From Acidobacteriota bacterium (GTDB taxonomy: Bacteria; Acidobacteriota; Terriglobia; Bryobacterales; Bryobacteraceae), in assembly GCA_947470805.1 (NCBI GenBank), contig CANIVU010000005.1, positions 62,001 through 126,000 on the forward strand: a DNA stretch of 64,000 nt, given 5' to 3'. A model generated the notes under the pieces. That model was not told where the DNA came from and made no database searches. It worked only from the letters and a program-made list of their open reading frames with translations. Positions 50,883 through 58,886 of the stretch are shown here, piece after piece. Each line of letters starts with the position of its first letter. Position 1 is the first letter of the stretch. Position numbers and translations under genes: made by a program.

Positions 50883-50928
50883 CTAGGTTCGGGAACACAG
50901 CGCCGTTTAGGTCGCTGTGCCGGATTTT
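50872..50928. repeat. Right 57-bp direct repeat, candidate att site
   Basis: Exact copy of 48250-48306. It is not followed or preceded by other recombinase sequence, which argues for an attachment-site repeat rather than a duplicated gene piece. From 50929 to the gene at 51111 (182 bp) only the promoter below is seen. Confidence 0.9.
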
Positions 50929-50959
50929 TATCCGCCCTCCCCTCACCCAAAAATTCCTC

Positions 50960-50988
50960 TTGACCGAGACATCAAGTGGACTTATGTT
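50960..50988 (+). promoter_or_regulatory. Candidate sigma-70 promoter for the gene at 51111
   Basis: TTGACC (50960-50965), 17-bp spacer, TATGTT (50983-50988). The spacing is ideal, and each hexamer has at most two deviations. It leaves a leader of about 115 bases and lies outside the element, so it belongs to the chromosomal gene. Confidence 0.45.
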
Positions 50989-51110
50989 GTTAACAAGTAT
51001 TAACGGAGCTACTGCCCGCTAAGCCAGCCGGCTGTCGAAAAGCTCGCCAAGGGCCTCATTCTTCGCATGCGGAGCGCACCCCGCGCACGCAACGGAAAGG
51101 ACCATGTCGT

Positions 51111-52076
51111 ATGAACCGTTCCTCGGCACTTCTTCTCGCGATCACATTGATCGCTCCCCTCGCCCAGGCCCAAACCGCCCCACCGGCCGACGCCCCCATC
51201 CAGATCACACTCGAAGGCGATAACTACGTCATCTACCGCGGCAATACCTTCGACACGACGAAGATCGCCAAGGACCCCAACCCCGTCGTCTCCGCCCAGA
51301 CGGCGTTCCTCAGCTTCGTCAACGTCGGCGACATCAAAACGCTCAACGGCAAAGCGATGAAAGGGCTCTACTCCGCGCAAGGCCCCGTCGCCATGCCCTA
51401 TCGCGCCAATCCTGTCGCCGGCCAGCCCATCGCTGACCTGGACTTCGGTGGCATGATGCACTGCGTCTGGCAGATCCTCACGCCCGATGGCAAGTACGTC
51501 GGCACCATCATGGACATGGGCATGGTAGGCAATGAACATGTGGTCATGGGCGGCTCCGGCGCCTTCCAGGGCGCTACCGGATTTCATGAGACAACAATAT
51601 CGGCCACGCCGCAGCGCCAGGCTTCGTCGTCGGAAGACCCGGCCAATCGCCGCAAGCACGGCGGCGGCACGTTCAAGGACGTCTTCTATCTCTATCCAAA
51701 GTTCCGCCCCTCCGTCATCGCCACCGCCAACGGCCCAGCCATCGCGCACCAGGACGGCAAGTTGGTCACCACCGCCAACCCAGCCTTGGCTGGCGAAACC
51801 CTCACCCTCTGCGCCACCGGCCTCGGACCCACCACTCCCGCCGTCCCCTTCGGCCAGCCCTTCCCCACCGCAGCCGAATCGCGCGTCAACGCCCCCGTCG
51901 ACGTGCTGATCAACGGCAAGCCGTTCGACGTTCTCTACGCCGGCGGCACTCCCGGCGCCGTCGATGGCTATCAGGTCAACTTCCAGCTGCCATCGGGCTT
52001 GGTCACCGGGACGGTCAGCCTGCAGTTGATCATGGCCTGGATCCCCGGTCCCGCCGTCTCGCTGCCAATCAAATAA
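51111..52076 (+). CDS. Exported protein with C-terminal TIGR03437-type domain
   Basis: 321 residues with signal peptide MNRSSALLLAITLIAPLAQA. Residues 30-195 form a beta-rich domain (ITLEGDNYVIYRGNTFDTTK, LDFGGMMHCVWQILTPDGKY) with a pattern I do not recognise. The last 110 residues are the Solibacter-expanded domain: ETLTLCATGLGPTTPAVPFG, VDVLINGKPFDVLYAGGTPG, AVDGYQVNFQLPSG. The other copy in the window (5553) has the same domain with other partners. Exported, role unknown. Confidence 0.8.
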   Translation: MNRSSALLLAITLIAPLAQAQTAPPADAPIQITLEGDNYVIYRGNTFDTTKIAKDPNPVVSAQTAFLSFVNVGDIKTLNGKAMKGLYSAQGPVAMPYRANPVAGQPIADLDFGGMMHCVWQILTPDGKYVGTIMDMGMVGNEHVVMGGSGAFQGATGFHETTISATPQRQASSSEDPANRRKHGGGTFKDVFYLYPKFRPSVIATANGPAIAHQDGKLVTTANPALAGETLTLCATGLGPTTPAVPFGQPFPTAAESRVNAPVDVLINGKPFDVLYAGGTPGAVDGYQVNFQLPSGLVTGTVSLQLIMAWIPGPAVSLPIK

Positions 52077-52142
52077 TCGCTAGCCATGATAGTTTTTCCC
52101 CGCCAAATCCGCCATGGACTGGTGGAGATAAACAAACCAATC

Positions 52143-52643
52143 ATGCACACCTTTGCCGCCATTCTGTTCCTGGCCATGCCCTTCACCCAGGCCGCCGAGA
52201 AGCACCCCTGGGCCAGTTTCAAGCCCGGCAGCTACGCCAAGATGAAGAGCACCATGCAGACCGGCCCCACCAAAATGGTCAGCGAAATGACCCAGACCCT
52301 CATCAGCGTCGACGCCAATAACGCCGTCGTCGAAATCGAGACCAAGGCCATGGGCCAGTCCAACAAGTCCCGTGTCCCCATGCCCCTGAAGGCCGCCGCC
52401 AACAACACCGCCGCCGCCCAGGCCAAGCCCGTCGCCACGACCAATGAAACCATCACCGTCGCCGGCAAAGCCCTCGCCTGCAAGTGCGTCGAAGTCGAAA
52501 CCAACACGAATGGCATGAAGACGCTGTCCAAGGCCTGCTCCAGCGACGCCGTCCCCGGCGGAGCCGTCTAAGTGGTGACCAAAACCACCGGCGCCATGAA
52601 GTCGGAAACCGTCTCCGAACTCGTAGAATTCGCCGCCAAGTAG
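52143..52643 (+). pseudogene. Exported protein gene with in-frame TAA near the end
   Basis: Starts at 52143 (MHTFAAILFLAMPFTQAAEK, signal peptide). The body is beta-rich (FKPGSYAKMKSTMQTGPTKM, VSEMTQTLISVDANNAVVEI) and continues to DAVPGGAV, then TAA at 52569-52571. In the same frame the sequence goes on without a gap: VVTKTTGAMKSETVSELVEF-AAK, then TAG at 52641-52643. Codon use and amino-acid pattern of the tail match the front. AAA to TAA would be a single change (Lys). It may be a nonsense mutation, or a truncated but functional form of 142 residues. Confidence 0.6.
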
Positions 52644-52661
52644 TCAATCAGGCTCCACCAC

Positions 52662-52714
52662 GAAACCCCACACGGGGACACCCGCGGGCCGCAGGCCGGG
52701 TGTCCCCAGACGCG
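52662..52714 (+). repeat. Dispersed intergenic element, copy B
   Basis: Begins GAAACCCCACACGGGGACAC and ends GGGTGTCCCCAGACGCG, with a short self-complementary GC-rich middle (GCGGGCCGCAGGCC). It follows the interrupted gene by 18 bp. Confidence 0.75.
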
Positions 52715-52781
52715 CCCCACCCCGGATTCCCCCTGGAGCCGTGCTACCGGAATAGTCCGTAATTACGGAAATTCCCCACCC

Positions 52782-53483
52782 CTAAGCCGGCATCGCCTCC
52801 AACCGTCGCAGCCGCGCTTCCAACTTCTCCAACAGCTCCTCCCGACCAAACGTCAAATGCCGCCGCATCGCCTCGCTCGCCGCGGCCGCGTCGGTCCCCG
52901 TCAACGCCTCCGCCAGCGAAGTATGAAACCGCGCCGGCGAATCCAGCCACTCCGCCGCCGTGTCGTACAGCCAGTTCAGCGTCAACACGTGGTTCCGTTC
53001 CATCGCCTGGCCCAGCGCCGGACATCCCGTGCACTCGGCAATCCGCATGTGAAATCGCATGTGCCGCTGGTGCAACTCAAAAACCTCTTCCGCGTTCAGC
53101 TTCCCCTTCGCCGCCCGCCCATATCCCTTGTCCAGCCACCCAGCCAGACCCAGAATCTCCGTCCGCTCCGCCGGGCTCGCCTTCTCCGCAAACAGCCGTG
53201 CCGAATGCGTCTCCAACGCCTCACGCACCGTATAATGCCCCCGCACATCCGCGGTCGTCGGTATCCGCACCCGCGTACCCACCCGCGGTCGGCTCTCCAC
53301 CAACTCCTCTGTCTGCAGCCGCTGCAGCGCCTCGCCCACCGGCACGATGCTCACCCCATACTCCGCCGCCACCTGCCGTCGCGACAGCGGCGAACCCAAC
53401 GGAATTTCGCCAGACAGTATACGCATCCGAATGTTCTTGTAGACCATCTCGGACAAACTCGGTACGGAGTGGTTCGGTTTCAC
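52782..53483 (-). CDS. GntR-family regulator, FCD type
   Basis: 233 residues. N-terminal winged helix (YKNIRMRILSGEIPLGSPLS, RRQVAAEYGVSIVPVGEALQ, RLQTEELVESRPRVGTRVRI) and C-terminal all-helical FCD domain with His ligands (FELHQRHMRFHMRIAECTGC, FHTSLAEALTGTDAAAASEA). Faces the TIM-barrel gene across about 50 bp, which suggests it regulates that gene; the effector would be a sugar acid or related metabolite. Copy B lies 67 bp beyond its stop. Confidence 0.9.
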   Translation of the reverse strand: MKPNHSVPSLSEMVYKNIRMRILSGEIPLGSPLSRRQVAAEYGVSIVPVGEALQRLQTEELVESRPRVGTRVRIPTTADVRGHYTVREALETHSARLFAEKASPAERTEILGLAGWLDKGYGRAAKGKLNAEEVFELHQRHMRFHMRIAECTGCPALGQAMERNHVLTLNWLYDTAAEWLDSPARFHTSLAEALTGTDAAAASEAMRRHLTFGREELLEKLEARLRRLEAMPA

Positions 53484-53535
53484 GTTTTCCCTTCAGTTTA
53501 CATCGGATAACCGGGATCATATAATAACTCCGCCC

Positions 53536-54354
53536 ATGACCCGCCGCACCCTCCTCGCCGCCGCCCTCGCCGCCGCCAACCCCAAGCGTCCCTTCGCCTT
53601 CGGCTGCAAAGGTTACCCCAACTGGCCCCTCCCCAAGGCGTTCGAATTCTCCGCCCAACTCGGCTACACAGGCCTCGAACTCCTCGCCCCCGTCAAAAAC
53701 GACCCCACCGAAATCCGCGCCCTCGCCAAAAAATACCGCCTCCCCGTCGTCGCCATCATGGAGGATCTCCGCCTCACCGGCGACCCCGCCCCCCATCTCG
53801 CCCGCCTCGAAACCACCCTCAAACTCGCCGCCCAAATCGGCCGCCCGGTCGTCGAAACCGTGGTCGGCGGCCTCCCCCCCGAATGGGAAAAGTTAAAGCC
53901 CCAATTTGCCGAACGCCTCGCCCCCTGGGCCCGCCTGGCGGAAAAACACAAGGTCCCCGTCGCCATCAAAGCCCACATCGGCTCCGCCCTCCACCTCCCC
54001 GAAGACGCCGCCCTCCTCTGCCGCCAACTCGCCTCGCCCTATCTCAAAATCAACTACGACTACTCCCACTTCCAGCTCCAAAAGCTGGATCTCGAAACCA
54101 CCCTCCGCGCTGCCCTCCCCCACATCGCCATGATCCACGTCAAGGATTCCACCGGCGCGCCCCCCGCCCACCGCTTCCTCCTCCCCGGCGAAGGCACCAT
54201 CGATTACACCGCCTACGCGGCTCTCTTAAACCGCCTGAACTACCGCGGCCCCATCGTCGTCGAAGTCTCCGCCCACGTCCTCGCCAAACCCAACTACGAT
54301 CCCGAAGCCGCCGCCCGCCAGGTCGCCGCCACCGTCCTCCCCAAGTTCAAATAA
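53536..54354 (+). CDS. Exported sugar phosphate isomerase/epimerase-like TIM barrel
   Basis: 272 residues. Signal with RR (MTRRTLLAAALAAANPKRPF). Xylose-isomerase-like TIM barrel (AP endonuclease family 2): FGCKGYPNWPLPKAFEFSAQ, LGYTGLELLAPVKNDP, VAIKAHIGSALHLPEDAALL (His), KINYDYSHFQLQKLDLE (Asp, His) and MIHVKDSTGAPPAHRFLLPG-EGTIDY (His, Lys, Asp, Glu). Probably a sugar epimerase or isomerase. The divergent GntR gene is its likely regulator. Copy C of the dispersed repeat begins 23 bp after its stop. Confidence 0.85.
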   Translation: MTRRTLLAAALAAANPKRPFAFGCKGYPNWPLPKAFEFSAQLGYTGLELLAPVKNDPTEIRALAKKYRLPVVAIMEDLRLTGDPAPHLARLETTLKLAAQIGRPVVETVVGGLPPEWEKLKPQFAERLAPWARLAEKHKVPVAIKAHIGSALHLPEDAALLCRQLASPYLKINYDYSHFQLQKLDLETTLRAALPHIAMIHVKDSTGAPPAHRFLLPGEGTIDYTAYAALLNRLNYRGPIVVEVSAHVLAKPNYDPEAAARQVAATVLPKFK

Positions 54355-54377
54355 CTACCCTATGGGCTACCACTGCC

Positions 54378-54464
54378 AAACCCCACTCCACCGGGGACAT
54401 GGCGAGCAACACCTCCCATAAAACCACCCCGGTCCGAAAAAATAGCCGTGTTCCCCAAGACGCG
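54378..54464 (+). repeat. Dispersed intergenic element, copy C
   Basis: Starts AAACCCCACTCCACCGGGGACA and ends TGTTCCCCAAGACGCG. It has one changed arm base and a longer, A/C-rich middle than the others. It lies between the stop of the TIM-barrel gene and the LLM gene end. Confidence 0.7.
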
Positions 54465-54493
54465 ATGCAACCCACCGAAGAAACGCAAACGCC

Positions 54494-55489
54494 CTAAATT
54501 CCCCCAATCGCCTCCGCCGCCAATTCAAACGACCGCAACCGGTCCGCATGCGAATACGCATCACAAGTCAACACCACCTCGTCCACCCCCGTCGCTTCCA
54601 AAAACGAAGCAAACCCATCCCGCACCCGTCCCGGCCCCCCAATAACCGCCACCGCCAACTTCCCCTCCACCACCTGCCGCTCCGCCTCGTTCCACAACCC
54701 CTCCATCGATTCCACCGGCGGCATCATAAACAACGCCTCCCCCCGAATCAACTTCAAAAACCTCAGCTTCGGCGAAGTCGCCAACCGCTCCGCCGCCGCG
54801 TCCGTATCCGCCGCGATCACCGGCACCCCAGCCATCACATAAGGGGCATCCAAAAACCGCGAAGCCCGGAACTGCGCCCGGTACAACCCAATCGCATCCA
54901 TCAATAAATCCGGCGCAAAATGGCTCGCAAACGCAAACGGCAACCCCAACTTCGCCGCCAACTGCGCACTGAACGTGCTCGACCCCAACAAATAAATAGG
55001 GACATTCGTCCCCGCCCCCGGATACGCCCCCACCAACTGCCCCGCCACCGCCTCCCCCAAATACCCCATCAACTCTTCCAACAGCTCCGGCAAATCATCC
55101 CCTGTCTGCCGCAGCGCGCGCCGGATCGCCCGCGCCGTGTACCCATCCCCGCCCGGCGCCCGCCCAATCCCCAAATCAATCCGCCCTGGATACAAAGTCT
55201 CCAACGTCCCAAACTGCTCCGCAATCACCAGCGGCGCATGGTTCGGCAACATAATCCCGCCAGACCCCACCCGGATCCGCGACGTCTCCCGCGCCACATG
55301 CCCAATCAACAAAGGCGTCGCCGCGCTCGCAATCCCCGGCATGTTGTGGTGTTCCGCCAGCCAGAACCGTGTAAATCCCCACTGCTCCGCATGCTGCGCC
55401 AAATCCACCGTATTCCGAAACGTCTCCCCAACGGACCCACCACTCCGCACCGGAGCCAAGTCCAAAATCGAGTACTTCACCGTGCCCAC
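54494..55489 (-). CDS. LLM-class flavin-dependent monooxygenase (luciferase-like)
   Basis: 331 residues. TIM-barrel luciferase fold: [20 protein letters not shown], the mark [66 protein letters not shown]. This is the MsnO8/bacterial-luciferase-alpha-type group that uses reduced FMN. The gene before it encodes an FMN reductase and overlaps it by 13 bp, so the two probably form a two-component monooxygenase. Substrate unknown. Confidence 0.9.
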   Translation of the reverse strand: MGTVKYSILDLAPVRSGGSVGETFRNTVDLAQHAEQWGFTRFWLAEHHNMPGIASAATPLLIGHVARETSRIRVGSGGIMLPNHAPLVIAEQFGTLETLYPGRIDLGIGRAPGGDGYTARAIRRALRQTGDDLPELLEELMGYLGEAVAGQLVGAYPGAGTNVPIYLLGSSTFSAQLAAKLGLPFAFASHFAPDLLMDAIGLYRAQFRASRFLDAPYVMAGVPVIAADTDAAAERLATSPKLRFLKLIRGEALFMMPPVESMEGLWNEAERQVVEGKLAVAVIGGPGRVRDGFASFLEATGVDEVVLTCDAYSHADRLRSFELAAEAIGGI

Positions 55490-56043
55490 TTCACAGCCGC
55501 CGTCGCCACCGCCGCTCCCATCTTCTCCGCGTTCCCCTGCTGCTTGGCGTCTTTCAACAACCCGTCTTCGCCAAACGCCTCATGCGCCTTCGAAATACAA
55601 ACCTGCCCCGGCAGCACCAGCGCATTCAAATTCCCCAAAACCGACCGCACATGCACCAACCCCCGCATCCCACCCAGCGCCCCCGGACTCGCGCTCAACA
55701 ACCCCACAACCTTGTCCCCAATCGTATCCGCCACCGACACCCGCGAAACCCAATCAATCGTATTCTTAAACACCGCCGTCATTGAGCTGTTGTACTCCGG
55801 ACAAGCCAGCAACAACCCCTCGTGCGACCGGAACAACTCCGCCAGCGCCACCCCATTCGCCGGCACGCCAGAGGCCTCTTCCAAGTCCCCGTCATAAACC
55901 GGCAACTCATAATCGCGCAGGTCAATCAGCGTCACCACCGCCCCGGCCCGCTCCGCCCCGGCCGCCGCAATCGCAATCAGCTTCTTGTTAAACGACTCGC
56001 GCCGCAAACTCCCCGCAAACGCCAAAATACGAACTGGTTCCAT
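55477..56043 (-). CDS. NADPH-dependent FMN reductase
   Basis: 188 residues. Flavodoxin-like fold: [20 protein letters not shown] (phosphate-binding loop G-S-x-R-x-x-S), [40 protein letters not shown] (PEYN-S motif), [20 protein letters not shown]. It reduces FMN with NADPH. It overlaps the LLM monooxygenase by 13 bp and would feed it FMNH2. The big esterase gene upstream ends 3 bp before its start, so all three form an operon. Confidence 0.9.
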   Translation of the reverse strand: MEPVRILAFAGSLRRESFNKKLIAIAAAGAERAGAVVTLIDLRDYELPVYDGDLEEASGVPANGVALAELFRSHEGLLLACPEYNSSMTAVFKNTIDWVSRVSVADTIGDKVVGLLSASPGALGGMRGLVHVRSVLGNLNALVLPGQVCISKAHEAFGEDGLLKDAKQQGNAEKMGAAVATAAVKWAR

Positions 56044-56046
56044 ACT

Positions 56047-58017
56047 TCAGCGTACCTGACCGAAATACGCCTCCGGTATCGTCGCCGATTCCCGCCGCCT
56101 GACAACCCGCCCAAACACCACCGCCCGCGCCACCGTCTGCCCCACAATCACCTCCGGCCCCGCCAGGTCTTCGAAGTCATACCGCCGCAAAACCCCAGGC
56201 AGAACGACATCAAAAATCTGCCGCTGAATCGGCGTAGTAGCCAACACCCGATACGACGCCGGCAAATCCTCCACCACCAAATTCCGCAAACGCGAATCCA
56301 CCACCGCCGCATGCAACAGCGCCACCCCCGGGTTCCCCCGTGCAAACGCAATGAACCGCCCGCTCAACAACCCCCGCGCCGCCAAATAGTCCATCCCACC
56401 CACTATGTCCCCCATCCGCAAACCCGTCACAGTCTTCCCCACCATCAGCGCCAACCAAGTCGACCGGTCCTGCGGAAACCACTCCGCCGAATACGTGCTC
56501 TTCCGGTCCGCCGTGTCGCCAATCAGCGCGGTGTCCAACGCCAGCACCGCATACCCCGCGCCAGCAATCTCCCGAGCCGACTTCGCACTCTTCCCCAACG
56601 AATCCACCACCAAAGCAGTCCCCTTCGAAACCTCCGGCAAATACAACTTCGCCGGCACCCGCCGCCCTCCCGCCACCGCGTACATCAACGATTCCACCCG
56701 CACCCCGCCCGCCAACTCCGCGCCCAACTTATCCACCACCAACTCCCCCGTCCGCGCCTCATACCGCGTCACCGCCATCACCGCCGCCTTCAAATCCGAA
56801 CCCTCTTTCCGAATCCCCGCAAACCGCCGCATGTTCATCGTGCTAGCCGTCTCGCCCCCCAGTGAAGTCGAAACCTGCCCCGTCGCAGTCGCGTTCAAAT
56901 CCTCCTCCAACTCCACCTGAAACCGAGGCTCCGGCGCCGGCCCTGCCACCCCCTGCAACCACTTCCGCATCCACCCATAAATCGCCCCCCGCGTATCGGC
57001 CCGCATCCCGTGATCCCCCGGCGCCGTGAACCAAGCAATCTTGTCCTCCGCCCCAAACCGGTTGTAGATAAACTTCGCTTCCTCATAAGTCCGCCGCGCC
57101 CCCGCCAGCGGAAAAAAGTCCTCGGTAGTCGAAGCAATCAAGTAAGGCCGCGGCGCCGCGGCAATCAAGAAATCGCCGTGGTCAAACCCCTCCCGCAACT
57201 GATCCGGAAACTGCTGCTCGGCGTCCTGCGGCCCCGTCCCGCCCAGCTGTTCTTCCCAAGAGGTGATGTAGCAAGCCGGTGCAGCGGCCTTAACCCGTTC
57301 GTCCAAAGCCGCCAAATAAGCCGTCAGCGTCCCGCCCCCGGAACACCCCGCCACCCCCATCCGCGAAGCGTCCACGTCCGCCCGCGCAGCCAAAACATCC
57401 AACGCCCGCATCCCATCCCAAATCATCTGCCGAGCCAAACTCTCCCCGCCCAACAGCGCCTGCACGCCCACCATCTGATGCTCCACCGTCGTGCCGCCAA
57501 CCTTCGAATCCCCCAGCTCCGAATCAAAGAAAATCCGCCGCTCCCCCTGCCCCAACGGGTCGTAAGTCAGAACCACAAACCCATACTTCGCCAACCCAAT
57601 CCCCAGACTCTGATAAAGCTCCCGCGCCTTCGCCGTCAGTGAATGCCCCGTGGGCTGCACAACGGCCGGAAACGGTCCCTTGCCCGTAGTCGGGACATAC
57701 AAATTCGCAGTCACAAAAAACCGAGGCTGCGACTCAAAGACGATCTTTTCCACCCGATACCCATCGCGTACAATCTCGCCCGTCTTGCGAACATGCAGCG
57801 GTGTCCGCTCAGAAGGCAGCCCCCCGATCCACCGCAACAACTTCGCCCGCACCCCGTCCCCATAAGCGCGAATCTCCGCCGGAGTCCGCAGCGCCGAAAC
57901 GACCTTCCGCCGCCCCGCCAGCTGTTCTTTGGCAATCGTCTCCAGCCAAGGATATAGCGCCTGCCCCGGCAACAAAGGCAAGCCCAAAACCAACAAAAAG
58001 AGGAGTCTCATCCGCAA
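56047..58017 (-). CDS. Large exported alpha/beta hydrolase (acetyl-xylan-esterase-like)
   Basis: 656 residues, signal peptide MRMRLLFLLVLGLPLLPGQA. Fold: RFFVTANLYVPTTGKGPFPA, VLTYDPLGQGERRIFFDSEL (oxyanion), nucleophile in MGVAGCSGGGTLTAYLAALD (GCSGGG), YLIASTTEDFFPLAGARRTY (acid) and FTAPGDHGMRADTRGAIYGW (His). This is an ABhydrolase_7/xylan-esterase pattern. A second half of about 280 residues (LNATATGQVSTSLGGETAST, GRRVPAKLYLPEVSKGTALV) looks like a second hydrolase domain without a clear catalytic set. It is the first gene of a three-gene operon with the reductase and monooxygenase. Confidence 0.85.
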   Translation of the reverse strand: MRMRLLFLLVLGLPLLPGQALYPWLETIAKEQLAGRRKVVSALRTPAEIRAYGDGVRAKLLRWIGGLPSERTPLHVRKTGEIVRDGYRVEKIVFESQPRFFVTANLYVPTTGKGPFPAVVQPTGHSLTAKARELYQSLGIGLAKYGFVVLTYDPLGQGERRIFFDSELGDSKVGGTTVEHQMVGVQALLGGESLARQMIWDGMRALDVLAARADVDASRMGVAGCSGGGTLTAYLAALDERVKAAAPACYITSWEEQLGGTGPQDAEQQFPDQLREGFDHGDFLIAAAPRPYLIASTTEDFFPLAGARRTYEEAKFIYNRFGAEDKIAWFTAPGDHGMRADTRGAIYGWMRKWLQGVAGPAPEPRFQVELEEDLNATATGQVSTSLGGETASTMNMRRFAGIRKEGSDLKAAVMAVTRYEARTGELVVDKLGAELAGGVRVESLMYAVAGGRRVPAKLYLPEVSKGTALVVDSLGKSAKSAREIAGAGYAVLALDTALIGDTADRKSTYSAEWFPQDRSTWLALMVGKTVTGLRMGDIVGGMDYLAARGLLSGRFIAFARGNPGVALLHAAVVDSRLRNLVVEDLPASYRVLATTPIQRQIFDVVLPGVLRRYDFEDLAGPEVIVGQTVARAVVFGRVVRRRESATIPEAYFGQVR

Positions 58018-58117
58018 CTAACTTAATACAAAAAAGGGGTAGAGACAGGCGCGAATTGTATTTGAGGCGTGAAGCAGACGCGTCTGCCACCACCCCCACC
58101 CAACGCACCCCGGGAAA

Positions 58118-58156
58118 GGGAAGGAAGAAAGGGAAGGAAGAAAGGGAAGGAAGAAA
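58118..58156. repeat. Three tandem 13-bp units
   Basis: GGGAAGGAAGAAA occurs three times in a row at 58118, 58131 and 58144, purine-rich on one strand. It lies in a 190-bp intergenic stretch (58018-58207) between two minus-strand genes. The bases just after it continue with a similar purine run. Confidence 0.85.
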
Positions 58157-58207
58157 CAGGAAGAAGAGCGGCGCGTCCTCCGAAGACCGCGCCGCTCCCC
58201 CCAAAAA

Positions 58208-58732
58208 CTACTTCTTCGGAAACGGCTTCCGGGGCACCGTCCCGCACTTCTCAAACTCCTCCATCATCGTCCCCATCGCCAACCCGGCCAGCTTCACTCC
58301 GGCCCCCTTCAACGCACCGTTAATCTCCTTGCTAACGGTCAACCCCGCCAGCTTCGTCAACGTGTACGCCAACTCCAACTGCTCCGCCGCCGAAATCACC
58401 TTCCACGGAATCGGATCCGGCTCCGCCACCGGCACCCACGGACCCGGCCACGGCCAGGGCCACGGCGGACACAGCTCATCCCCCGGCTCCCACGAAGCCG
58501 TCAAAGACGTAGCCGCCTGCTGCGCCATCCCCCGCGACAGCTCCATCACTTCCTTCGCCATCGCCTTATTGGCAATCGCCCCGGCCACAGACCGCACCAC
58601 ATCGGCCACCAGCAACTCCACGTACGCATTCGAAAAAACAAGCGGCGTATGCGGCTTCAACGCATCCAACGCCTTCGGGTTCAATTTGCCAATAAAATCG
58701 GCCTTTGAACGAATCTGACCCAAATTAGCCAC
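58208..58732 (-). CDS. Conserved-looking protein with a Trp/Pro-rich stretch, unknown function
   Basis: 174 residues from the GTG at 58732. A strong ribosome binding site AAGGAGG lies six bases upstream, which decides this start over the ATG at 58783. The N-terminal half is helical (SKADFIGKLNPKALDALKPH, ELLVADVVRSVAGAIANKAM). At 88-102 there is CPPWPWPWPGPWVPV, alternating Trp and Pro. Then comes another helical part, VISAAEQLELAYTLTKLAGL. No signal peptide. No family recognised. It faces the MIP18-fusion gene. Confidence 0.6.
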   Translation of the reverse strand: MANLGQIRSKADFIGKLNPKALDALKPHTPLVFSNAYVELLVADVVRSVAGAIANKAMAKEVMELSRGMAQQAATSLTASWEPGDELCPPWPWPWPGPWVPVAEPDPIPWKVISAAEQLELAYTLTKLAGLTVSKEINGALKGAGVKLAGLAMGTMMEEFEKCGTVPRKPFPKK

Positions 58733-58886
58733 GGTTCCTCCTTCAGGAAGCAATAAGGTTGATAGAAGGCCCCAGCGCGGCAAACTCTACTGTTCGCGGC
58801 GCCTGCACGGGGCCCATTGTCTATTCGAGTAGTGCAGCCCAACCAACCAGCGTTTCACCCAATCTGATAACTTTTCCAAAGGCCAA

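Larger units (their letters stand above)
48250..50928. mobile_element. 2.7-kb integrated element bounded by 57-bp direct repeats
   Basis: A perfect 57-bp repeat occurs at 48250-48306 and 50872-50928 and encloses a degenerate tyrosine-recombinase gene, a short frame, a sulfatase and a lipoprotein remnant. The left end lies 27 bp from a tRNA-Arg gene, a common integration site, and the recombinase 3' end covers the repeat, as attP often does. Inside, the + strand is G-rich, opposite to flanking DNA. Confidence 0.75.

Noticed and set aside
52569-52571. Selenocysteine or pyrrolysine readthrough
   Set aside because: The codon is TAA, used by neither system.
58118-58156. Possible CRISPR-like array
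   Set aside because: Three directly adjacent 13-bp units without spacers; a simple tandem repeat. No other array-like pattern was seen.
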